Under the pieces are notes generated by a model, which saw only the letters and a program-made list of their open reading frames with translations, searched no databases and had not been told where the DNA came from. Shown one piece after another: positions 1 to 5,561 of a DNA stretch of 7,276 bases. Position numbers and translations under genes: made by a program. Position 1 is the first letter of the stretch. Each line of letters starts with the position of its first letter. Source of the DNA: Prevotellaceae bacterium (GTDB taxonomy: Bacteria > Bacteroidota > Bacteroidia > Bacteroidales > Bacteroidaceae); the NCBI GenBank assembly GCA_022508685.1, contig JAFLUS010000094.1:1-7276 (forward strand), read 5' to 3'.

Positions 1-40
1 TATGCGCACGCCTGACAAGGGTTGCGCGTAAGGATTTTTT
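1..40 (+). terminator. Probable rho-independent terminator of a gene left of the window
   Basis: Bases 1-8 (TATGCGCA) pair with 23-30 (TGCGCGTA) to give an 8-bp stem with one G-T wobble. A small inner stem, CCT (11-13) with AGG (18-20), may extend it. A run of six T (35-40) follows after four bases. This is the layout of an intrinsic terminator read on the + strand, so an upstream + strand gene probably ends just outside the window and converges on msrA. The stem is short, begins at the first base of the window and may be cut off, so confidence is limited. Confidence 0.4.
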
Positions 41-93
41 AGGGTCAGAATGGCAGTGTTTTTAATAATGATACACGCACGTGCGCGCGAGGT

Positions 94-591
94 TTACCAT
101 TCGCGTGCGATGCGGAAGAGGTCGAGGGGAAGGTGGCAGTAGCCGTCGGGATGCTTGTCGAGGTAGTCTTGATGATAGGCATCGGCGGGGTAGAAGTTGC
201 GGAGGGGTTCCACTTCGACGACGATGGGGACAGTGTGCTTCGTTTGTTGCTCGTCGACGAAGGTGCGGATGACGGCGAGGTCGGCGGAGTCGGCGTAGTA
301 GATGCCTGTGCGATAGCGGGTGCCGCGGTCTTCGCCTTGCTGGTTGAGGCTCGTGGGGTCGATGGAGCGGAAATAGAGTTCGAGCAGGCGGGGTAGGGCA
401 ATGACGGTGTCGTCGTAGTCGATGCGGACGGTCTCGGCGAAACCGGTGGTGTCGGTGTAGACTTCTTCGTAGGTGGGATTTTCGGTGTTGCCGTTGGCAA
501 AGCCGACGGTGGTTGCCGTTACGCCTTTCACTTGCTTGAACAGATGTTCGGTGCCCCAGTAGCAGCCGCCTGCCAGATAAATCGTTTTCAT
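94..591 (-). CDS. msrA: Peptide-methionine (S)-S-oxide reductase MsrA
   Basis: A 165-residue cytoplasmic repair enzyme that reduces the S epimer of methionine sulfoxide in proteins, normally using thioredoxin. Seen in the sequence: the catalytic signature GGCYWGTE near the N-terminus with nucleophile Cys10; Glu53 in TGFAE, where most MsrAs have TGHAE; the DRGTRYRTGIYY segment (88-99), matching the family's DxGxQYRS substrate-pocket motif; and the C-terminal NFYPADAYHQDY and GYCH motifs, with Cys152 the likely resolving cysteine. Length is normal for a stand-alone MsrA with no MsrB fusion. The frame stays open far upstream, but the ATG at 591 begins directly with the conserved MKTIYLAGGC, and the probable -7 box lies at 626-633 inside the longer frame, so the upstream extension is not coding. 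The gene is divergent from the TrmH-family gene. The F-for-H change in TGFAE is a natural variation I would not over-interpret. Confidence 0.95.
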   Translation of the reverse strand: MKTIYLAGGCYWGTEHLFKQVKGVTATTVGFANGNTENPTYEEVYTDTTGFAETVRIDYDDTVIALPRLLELYFRSIDPTSLNQQGEDRGTRYRTGIYYADSADLAVIRTFVDEQQTKHTVPIVVEVEPLRNFYPADAYHQDYLDKHPDGYCHLPLDLFRIAREW

Positions 592-625
592 GTATGGTTC
601 GTTTTTAATGAGTTCGTTGATGACG

Positions 626-633
626 CAAAGATA
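626..633 (-). promoter_or_regulatory. Bacteroidota -7 box of msrA (TATCTTTG)
   Basis: Read on the - strand, bases 633-626 spell TATCTTTG, an exact match to the Bacteroidota -7 consensus TAnnTTTG. Transcription would start near 618-621, giving msrA a leader of about 30 bases. No convincing -33 TTTG is visible. The place where it should lie (roughly 650-658) is occupied by the -7 box of the divergent gene. Confidence 0.6.
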
Positions 634-646
634 CGGAGTTTTTTTG

Positions 647-654
647 TAACTTTG
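647..654 (+). promoter_or_regulatory. Bacteroidota -7 box of the TrmH-family gene (TAACTTTG)
   Basis: TAACTTTG matches TAnnTTTG exactly. The predicted transcript start is near 659-662, about 20-25 bases ahead of the gene start. The box is followed by CGGCGTTAATG, strikingly like the CAGCCGTTATG that follows the identical box before the DUF5063 gene at 4353. Its own -33 region coincides with the msrA -7 box. Confidence 0.6.
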
Positions 655-682
655 CGGCGTTAATGCTAAAAACGAAGTGAAA

Positions 683-1489
683 ATGATGGACGGAAACGTG
701 ATAGCAAGTTTGCAAAATCCGCGTGTGAAGGCGGTGGTGGCATTGCAGCAGAAGTCGGCGGAACGGCGGAAGCGGGGATTGATGGTGGTGGAAGGTGTGC
801 GCGAACTGCTGCACTGCATGGAGGGTGGATTTGAAGTGGAACGGCTCTACTTCTGCCCTTCGCTGTGTGCCGACCGCGAGGACTGGGTGCGCTGCATGGA
901 GGCGGTGCCGGCGGACAGGCGTGTGGAGGTGACGGAGGCGGTGTATGCCAAGATGGCTTATCGCGGCGGCACGGAGGGAATGGTGGCTGAGGTGAAAGTG
1001 CGGCTGTGCGGACTGGACGATTTGACGTTGGGCGATGCGCCGTTGATTGTGGTGCTGGAAGGTGTGGAAAAACCGGGCAATCTCGGTGCGGTGCTGCGCA
1101 GTGCCGATGCGGCGGGTGTGGATGCCGTTGTGGTGTGCGACCCACGGACGGACTTGTTTAACCCGAACCTGATTCGCAGCAGCATCGGTGCCGTGTTCAC
1201 GGTTCCGTGTGTGGCGTGTACGTCGGGCGAGTGCATTGATTTCCTGAAGGCGCGTGGCATTCGTATTCTGACGGCGCAGTTGCAGGATTCGCGGTTCTAT
1301 TATGATACGGACATGCGGGGCGGCACTGCCATTGTGATGGGGACGGAGGCGACGGGACTGACGGAGCAATGGCGGCAGGTGGCGGATGCGCATATCAAAA
1401 TTCCGATGCTGGGCAGGCTCGATTCGCTCAATGTGTCGGTCAGTGCAGCCATTCTGCTCTACGAGGCTGTGCGGCAACGGCAAGTGTGA
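683..1489 (+). CDS. TrmH/SpoU-family RNA 2'-O-methyltransferase
   Basis: A 268-residue SPOUT-class enzyme that transfers a methyl group from SAM to a ribose 2'-OH in tRNA or rRNA; the exact target cannot be read from the sequence. Residues 1 to about 105 match the substrate-binding domain (SLQNPRVKAVVALQ at the start, then VVEGVRELL). Residues 120-265 form the knotted catalytic domain. Motif 1 is LEGVEKPGNLGAVLRSADAAG, with Glu126, Asn133 and Arg139; motif 2 is IVMGTEATGL (217-226); motif 3 runs from about 240 to 261 with LDSLNVSVSAA and Asn250. Length is usual for the family. Starts are possible at GTG 677, ATG 683 and ATG 686. I chose 683 because it is an ATG, has a weak GAAG 6 bases upstream, and the conserved part begins a few residues later. 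A five-codon open frame (664-681) ends one base before it. Codons are strongly G/T-rich, unlike those of the + strand genes at the right end. Confidence 0.9.
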   Translation: MMDGNVIASLQNPRVKAVVALQQKSAERRKRGLMVVEGVRELLHCMEGGFEVERLYFCPSLCADREDWVRCMEAVPADRRVEVTEAVYAKMAYRGGTEGMVAEVKVRLCGLDDLTLGDAPLIVVLEGVEKPGNLGAVLRSADAAGVDAVVVCDPRTDLFNPNLIRSSIGAVFTVPCVACTSGECIDFLKARGIRILTAQLQDSRFYYDTDMRGGTAIVMGTEATGLTEQWRQVADAHIKIPMLGRLDSLNVSVSAAILLYEAVRQRQV

Positions 1490-1499
1490 AGGGCTGATG

Positions 1500-1554
1500 C
1501 ACAACGAAATCTCCCCCGACGGCATGGAGGCTGTCGGGGGAGATTTTCGTTGTG
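1500..1554. terminator. Bidirectional rho-independent terminator between convergent genes
   Basis: Bases 1500-1523 pair with 1530-1554. The core is TCTCCCCCGAC against GTCGGGGGAGA, flanked by an A-rich left side and a T-rich right side (ACAACGAAA / TTTTCGTTGT). The only flaws in a stem of about 24 bp are one bulged T in the right arm and one G-T wobble. The loop is six bases (ATGGAG). A run of A on one side and T on the other lets the same hairpin work in both directions. It lies 10 bases after the stop of the TrmH-family gene and 17 bases after the stop of the converging C1 peptidase gene. Confidence 0.85.
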
Positions 1555-1570
1555 TGGTGAATACGGCGAA

Positions 1571-2752
1571 TTACAAACCGAGTTTCTTGCGGATGTTCTT
1601 CGGAATGGCGTTCTTGTGGATGAGGATGTTCATGGTCTTGTAAGCGACGAAGGCTTTGGATGCGTACCAGATGCCGTTGTATTTGCCGCTGTTGCCCCAT
1701 GAGTTTTTCACCATGAAGTATTCTTTTCCGTTTTGGTCTTTTGCCAATCCGTAGATGAGCATGCCGTGGTCGTCGGTCGTTTCCCAGTTGTCGTATGCTT
1801 CCTGACGCATTTCCTGCGTGACGGTGATTTCGGGAAGCGGACGCGAAGTGAGTTCGTTGCGGCGGTCGGTGGCAGAGAGGCCGAGCCAGTGTGCCATGTC
1901 GCTGCCGGTGAGTTCTGCGCCTTTTTCCACATCGGGACAAACGGCAATGCCGTTGCGGGTGAAGCCTGTTTCGCTCACGTCGCTGCCCCATGCGAATGTG
2001 TAGCCTTCGCGCACGGCGTTGTCCATTACTTCCATGAATTCGTCGAGCGGAAGGTTGTAACTGCTACCCCAGCGCCAGTTGTCCTGTACTTCGATGATGA
2101 AGGTTTCGTAGAACGGATGGTGCGTGAAGGAAGTGAGCGACACGTAGTCGTCCATGTTCAGACCCAGCGATTCCATGTAGGATTTCGGCGTGTACTTCTT
2201 TCCGTTGTAGGTGAATTCTGTGGGCACTTCGCCGAGGTAGGTGTCGAGGATGGAGTTGAAGCCTTTGAACCATGCCGGCGACAATTTCTTCTGTTCACTT
2301 TTTGCAATTCCGTTCACGACGCTTTCTGCCACGCTGAAGAACTCTGTGAAGTTTGCCAACGTGTCGCCATAGAGCGTGCCGGGAAGCGGCATGGCCGTTT
2401 CGGGTATCATTCCGTAGTTCTTCATGCAGTAGACTGCATCGTAGAAACTTCCTCCTTGCGAGAAGGACACGTCGCCGTGCATGCGTACACTGGCTTTGGC
2501 GCGGTCTTCGTAGGTCTTGTGGGCGAGGTACATTTCGCAGAGGTCGGCTTCGCCCTTGCCCATGCGCAGCATTTCGGCTTCAAAGAACCCGAGGCTGGAG
2601 AATGCCCAGCATGTGCCCGAACGGTTTTGGTTTTTTACACTGGTAATGGGGTTTTCCTTCACGACGGTGAACTGAAAACCCTCTGTTTCGCTTTGTGCAA
2701 ATGCCGCAGTGTTCATCAGAAGCGCAGCGGCGAGAAAGAGAAATTTTTTCAT
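1571..2752 (-). CDS. Secreted C1B-family (bleomycin hydrolase/PepC-like) cysteine peptidase
   Basis: A 393-residue papain-superfamily peptidase. Residues 1-19 form a Sec signal peptide (MKKF, hydrophobic LFLAAALLM, cleavage about AFA|Q), so the mature enzyme is exported, probably to the periplasm. The order of catalytic residues is complete: Gln42 (oxyanion hole) and nucleophile Cys48 in QNRSGTCWAF, His329 in TDDHGMLIYG, and Asn350 in VKNSWG. The stretch SFSQGGSFYDAVYCMKNYGMIPETAMP (96-122) and the long insert between Cys and His resemble bleomycin hydrolase and aminopeptidase C rather than classic papains. Those relatives are mostly cytosolic, about 450 residues long, and self-process through their C-terminus; this one is shorter, exported, and ends in a basic IRKKLGL tail. 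It sits 31 bases behind the M24 peptidase gene on the same strand with an A-rich, non-Shine-Dalgarno leader, so the two are probably co-transcribed. A role in peptide or protein scavenging is inferred; the substrate is unknown. Confidence 0.88.
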   Translation of the reverse strand: MKKFLFLAAALLMNTAAFAQSETEGFQFTVVKENPITSVKNQNRSGTCWAFSSLGFFEAEMLRMGKGEADLCEMYLAHKTYEDRAKASVRMHGDVSFSQGGSFYDAVYCMKNYGMIPETAMPLPGTLYGDTLANFTEFFSVAESVVNGIAKSEQKKLSPAWFKGFNSILDTYLGEVPTEFTYNGKKYTPKSYMESLGLNMDDYVSLTSFTHHPFYETFIIEVQDNWRWGSSYNLPLDEFMEVMDNAVREGYTFAWGSDVSETGFTRNGIAVCPDVEKGAELTGSDMAHWLGLSATDRRNELTSRPLPEITVTQEMRQEAYDNWETTDDHGMLIYGLAKDQNGKEYFMVKNSWGNSGKYNGIWYASKAFVAYKTMNILIHKNAIPKNIRKKLGL

Positions 2753-2783
2753 GTTTTTTTGTTGTATGGTTGGTTCTGTTCTT

Positions 2784-4175
2784 TTATGCGTTGATAAATT
2801 CTTCGACGTCGGCAGGGTGATAGGGGATGATTTGCTTGCCGAGCACGCGGTTGCCGTCGTCGGTGATGAGGATGTCGTCTTCGAGACGGATGCCGCCGAA
2901 GTCCTTGTAGGTTTCCAGCAAATCGTAGTTGATGAATTCCTTGTGCAAACCTTGCGAGCGCCACAGGTCGATGAGGTGGGGAATGAAGTAGATGCCGGGC
3001 TCGTCGGTCATGACGAAACCGGGTTGGAGCCGACGGCCGCAGCGCAGGCAGTTGGTGCCGAACTGCGTAGAGGGGCGCACCTCGTCGTCAAATCCGACGT
3101 ATACTTGTCCGAGTCCCTCCATGTCGTGCACGTCCATGCCCATCATGTGTCCGAGTCCGTGGGGCAGGAACATGGCGTGTGCACCGGCAGCGACGGCGTC
3201 GTCCGTGTTGCCGCGCATCAGTCCCAAATCCTTGAGGCGGTCGGTCATCAGTCGGCACACGTCGAGGTGCATGTCGAGCCACTTCAGCCCCGGGCGTGCC
3301 TTTTCGAGCACAAGGTCGTGGCAAGCCTCGACGATGGTGTATATGTCGAGTTGGCGCTGCGTGAACTTACCCGAAATTGGGGTCACGCGCGTGTTGTCCG
3401 AACAATAGTTGTCGTTGGTCTCCGCGCCTGCGTCGCAAAGCATGAGGCGGCCGGCTTCGAGCGGTCGCATGGAGGGATAGCCGTGCTGAATTTCGCCGTG
3501 CATCGACAGAATTGTCTGGAACGACACCTTGCAGCCGTTGCCGTGGGCGATGCCTTCGAGCAGACCGGCGATATGCTGTTCCGTCACGCCCGGGCGGCAA
3601 GCCTTCATGGCTGTGGTGTGCATGAGGTAGCCAATCTCCATGGCACGTTCGATTTCTTCGATTTCTTCAGCCGACTTCACGGCACGCATGTCGACAACCG
3701 CCTTGATGAGTGCCACGCTGGCAGCATCGCGTGTCTGCAAGGGATGGATGCCCAGCAGGTCGGCAATCTGAATCATGTGGTCGTGGCGGTAGGGCGGAAG
3801 GAAATGCACGGATTGTCCCTGTGTCTTTGCCCGATTGACGATGTTCTGCAGTTCTGCCATGGGTGCGGCGTGGGCAACGCCGACGCTTTCGCCCAGTTCC
3901 TTGACGGACGGCACGTAGCCCGTCCAGATGATGTCATCAATGTCGATGTCGTCGCCGATGAGCGTCTCGCGGTCGTTGTCAATGTCGATGACGCCGACGA
4001 GTCCTTCGCGCTGCAGTCCGAAGTAGTAGAGGAAACTGCTGTCCTGCCGGAATTTATAGGCATTGGCGGGATAGTTGGACGGTGCGTCGTTGTTGCCGAA
4101 GAAGAGCAACAGACCGCTGCCCATTGCGCGTTTCAGTCGGAGTCGGCGCTCCACGTATGTCTCTTTGCTGAACAT
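2784..4175 (-). CDS. pepP: Aminopeptidase P family (M24B) metallopeptidase, Xaa-Pro aminopeptidase-like
   Basis: A 463-residue cytoplasmic metallopeptidase predicted to remove the N-terminal residue from peptides with proline in second position. Residues 1 to about 135 are the aminopeptidase P N-terminal domain (ETYVERRLRLKRAM; FRQDSSFLYYFGL); residues 170-450 are the pita-bread M24 fold. All five metal ligands are present: Asp248 (CDAG), Asp260 (CSDNTR), His343 (HGLGHMMGMDVHD), Glu392 (DEPGIY) and Glu432 (GIRLEDDILIT). The active-site histidines His231 and His350 are also there. There is no signal peptide. The ATG at 4175 gives the standard N-terminus and lies about 23-25 bases downstream of the predicted transcript start. 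It is the first gene of a two-gene unit with the exported C1 peptidase, which suggests a shared job in peptide breakdown. One oddity is a CLRCGRR segment (376-382) shortly before the Glu392 ligand. The gene symbol is by family; substrate preference is not proved. Confidence 0.93.
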   Translation of the reverse strand: MFSKETYVERRLRLKRAMGSGLLLFFGNNDAPSNYPANAYKFRQDSSFLYYFGLQREGLVGVIDIDNDRETLIGDDIDIDDIIWTGYVPSVKELGESVGVAHAAPMAELQNIVNRAKTQGQSVHFLPPYRHDHMIQIADLLGIHPLQTRDAASVALIKAVVDMRAVKSAEEIEEIERAMEIGYLMHTTAMKACRPGVTEQHIAGLLEGIAHGNGCKVSFQTILSMHGEIQHGYPSMRPLEAGRLMLCDAGAETNDNYCSDNTRVTPISGKFTQRQLDIYTIVEACHDLVLEKARPGLKWLDMHLDVCRLMTDRLKDLGLMRGNTDDAVAAGAHAMFLPHGLGHMMGMDVHDMEGLGQVYVGFDDEVRPSTQFGTNCLRCGRRLQPGFVMTDEPGIYFIPHLIDLWRSQGLHKEFINYDLLETYKDFGGIRLEDDILITDDGNRVLGKQIIPYHPADVEEFINA

Positions 4176-4204
4176 GGTGAGGTGGATATTTGAAATGTGA
4201 GTTG

Positions 4205-4212
4205 CAAAGGTA
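4205..4212 (-). promoter_or_regulatory. Bacteroidota -7 box of the M24-C1 peptidase unit (TACCTTTG)
   Basis: On the - strand, 4212-4205 reads TACCTTTG, matching TAnnTTTG. The transcript would start near 4198-4200, leaving a leader of roughly 25 bases before the ATG at 4175. No clear -33 TTTG is seen. Between this box and the + strand box at 4353 lie about 140 bases (4213-4352) of AT-rich and then mixed sequence in which I see no gene or strong hairpin. Confidence 0.6.
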
Positions 4213-4352
4213 GGGAAAATTCTTTAGACACAGAAATAAAGTGCTGTAAAATTGAGGCAAAGGCACGGCGGAATGGTGGCGAAATGAGCGCGGTGTCGGT
4301 TCGTGGTGTGAATTTCGATTGTGTCATCATGTAATAATCGGAGAAAATTATG

Positions 4353-4360
4353 TAACTTTG
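4353..4360 (+). promoter_or_regulatory. Bacteroidota -7 box of the DUF5063 operon (TAACTTTG)
   Basis: TAACTTTG matches the -7 consensus and is followed by CAGCCGTT and then the ATG at 4369. Because transcription in this phylum usually starts about 5-8 bases after the box, the transcript would begin at about 4365-4369, at or within a few bases of the start codon. It is presumed to drive all four rightward genes, since no other TAnnTTTG box was noticed in the short gaps between them. Confidence 0.6.
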
Positions 4361-4368
4361 CAGCCGTT

Positions 4369-4911
4369 ATGAAGGAATCTGAACAGAATCAGTCGCTTGC
4401 CTACCAGCGCGATGTGTTGGAATTTGCCACCGTCGCCGTGCAGTTCTGCGCCTACATGGAGGAAGCCGAACAGCACACGAGGCGCGAATTTGTGGACACG
4501 TTGCTGAAACTGCTGCCTTTGCTTTATATAAAGGGAATGCTGCTCACGCCGTTCGACACGAACGACGACGTGGAGTTGCAGGATGCCGTGAGCGAGGAGA
4601 ACTACGACATTGTGCGCAGCAACGTGGCATTCGTCATGGGCAACCGCGACGACTATCTCGACGTGTTCGTCGAAGATATGCGCTACAGCGACACGCCCAT
4701 TCTGATGACCGTGAGCGAGAACCTCGCCGACATGTATCAGGATGTGAAGAATTTCTGCGTGGCGTTCCGCTCCGAAGTGGAGGAATGTATGCTGGAAGCG
4801 GTGGCGCAATGCCGGCAAAACTTTGAACACTACTGGGGGCAGAAGTTGGTGAACGTGATGCGTGCGCTCCACGAAGTCCGTTTCGGTGAAACCGACGACG
4901 AAGAAGGGTAA
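4369..4911 (+). CDS. DUF5063 domain-containing protein of unknown function
   Basis: A 180-residue protein that I recognise as the DUF5063 family of Bacteroidales. The family has no known function. Its sequence is dominated by probable amphipathic helices: DVLEFATVAVQFCAYMEEAEQ near the N-terminus, EFVDTLLKLLPLLYIKGM at about 40-57, and long acidic helices to the end, with a very acidic tail (ETDDEEG). There is no signal peptide or membrane segment, so it should be cytoplasmic. No enzymatic motif or metal-binding cluster is visible. An in-frame GTG at 4321 would add 16 residues, but those codons contain the -7 box, so ATG 4369 is preferred. It leads an operon, 22 bases before a 3'-5' exonuclease gene, and that neighbourhood suggests a link with nucleic-acid or ribosome metabolism; this is inference only. 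Confidence 0.85.
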   Translation: MKESEQNQSLAYQRDVLEFATVAVQFCAYMEEAEQHTRREFVDTLLKLLPLLYIKGMLLTPFDTNDDVELQDAVSEENYDIVRSNVAFVMGNRDDYLDVFVEDMRYSDTPILMTVSENLADMYQDVKNFCVAFRSEVEECMLEAVAQCRQNFEHYWGQKLVNVMRALHEVRFGETDDEEG

Positions 4912-4933
4912 CGGCAGTTGAACGTGACGAAAC

Positions 4934-5548
4934 ATGAGGGAAATCAAGGAAAAATTCGATAAGAAGGACATTGCCGACTTGCCCGTCGAAGCCTTCGGCG
5001 GACGCATCTACGTGCTGCTGACCGAACGCGAGGCAGAACAAGCCGTGAAGGTGCTGATGCGGCAGCCGATTGTTGGCATCGACACGGAAACCCGCCCTAC
5101 GTTCCGACGCGGACAGATGCGCAACGTGGCACTGCTGCAAGTGTCGACGTGGGACACGTGTTTCCTCTTTCGTCTCAATCGCATGGGCATCCCACCCTGC
5201 ATCGTGCAACTGTTCGAAAGCCCCAATGTGGCGAAAGTGGGTCTGTCGCTCAAGGACGATTTTGCCCAACTGCGCCGCTCGGCATCGCTCACTCCGCAAG
5301 CCTGCATCGACCTGCAGGACGAAGTGAAACGCATAGGCATTCAGGACTTGAGTCTGCAGAAAATCTATGCCAACCTCTTCGGACGGAAAATCTCCAAACG
5401 ACAGCAACTGACCAACTGGGAAGCCGACGTGCTGACCTCCGCGCAGCAACTCTATGCCGCCACCGATGCGTGGGCATGTCTGCGGATGCACGAAGAGATT
5501 GGAAGATTGTGGCGACAGGACGACTATGTGCTGATTAAGGCAGAATAA
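4934..5548 (+). CDS. DEDDy-type 3'-5' exonuclease (RNase D/WRN exonuclease-like)
   Basis: A 204-residue stand-alone exonuclease domain that should remove nucleotides from 3' ends of DNA or RNA using two metal ions. All motifs are present: ExoI VGIDTETRP (Asp50, Glu52), ExoII KVGLSLKDDFAQL (Asp109 by alignment to the WRN pattern) and ExoIII LYAATDAWACL (Tyr174, Asp178), which puts it in the DEDDy branch. There are no HRDC or other RNA-binding domains of full-length RNase D, so the protein is the catalytic core only. The segment LTNWEADVLTSAQQ before ExoIII is characteristic of this small bacterial group. The ATG at 4934 is preceded by an AT/GC-mixed leader without a Shine-Dalgarno sequence, 22 bases after the DUF5063 stop and 13 bases ahead of the methyltransferase gene. 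Whether the substrate is DNA or RNA cannot be decided here; the rRNA methyltransferase neighbour leans slightly toward RNA. Confidence 0.92.
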   Translation: MREIKEKFDKKDIADLPVEAFGGRIYVLLTEREAEQAVKVLMRQPIVGIDTETRPTFRRGQMRNVALLQVSTWDTCFLFRLNRMGIPPCIVQLFESPNVAKVGLSLKDDFAQLRRSASLTPQACIDLQDEVKRIGIQDLSLQKIYANLFGRKISKRQQLTNWEADVLTSAQQLYAATDAWACLRMHEEIGRLWRQDDYVLIKAE

Positions 5549-5561
5549 TTCAACGTAAAGC

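Noticed and set aside
67..91. Possible terminator after msrA formed around CGCACGTGCG (76-85)
   Set aside because: The 10-bp palindrome gives at best a 6-bp stem with two G-U pairs and a four-base loop, with only a poor U tail on the - strand; too weak to annotate.
592..599. Shared leader octamer AACCATAC before msrA and before the C1 peptidase gene (2764-2771), both on the - strand
   Set aside because: Eight bases, different distances to the start codon, and no associated structure; likely coincidence.
592..819. Upstream extension of the msrA frame (76 more residues to an ATG at 819)
   Set aside because: It runs through the predicted msrA promoter and into the opposite-strand TrmH-family gene, and the conserved MsrA sequence starts exactly at the ATG at 591.
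605..1525. Open frame on the - strand across the TrmH-family gene
   Set aside because: It encodes Arg/His/Pro-rich low-complexity sequence typical of an antisense shadow, runs through the terminator hairpin, and the + strand frame has all three SPOUT motifs.
2709..4193. Very long open frame on the + strand (494 codons) opposite the M24 peptidase, and a 353-codon one opposite the C1 peptidase
   Set aside because: The - strand frames hold complete catalytic motifs; the antisense frames translate to His/Val/Ala-rich sequence with no domain and stay open because of codon bias in GC-rich DNA.
4316..4340. Inverted repeat CGATT...AATCG upstream of the DUF5063 promoter as an operator
   Set aside because: Arms of only five bases with 15 bases between them; expected by chance in a region of this size.
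4321..4368. GTG start at 4321 adding 16 residues to the DUF5063 protein
   Set aside because: These codons contain the TAACTTTG -7 box and a low-complexity, non-conserved-looking peptide; ATG 4369 starts right before recognisable family sequence.
4522..4533. 12-bp perfect palindrome CTTTATATAAAG inside the DUF5063 gene
   Set aside because: It encodes LYIK in a conserved-looking helix; with no spacer, no second copy and no partner motif it is most simply chance. It is not a dif site.
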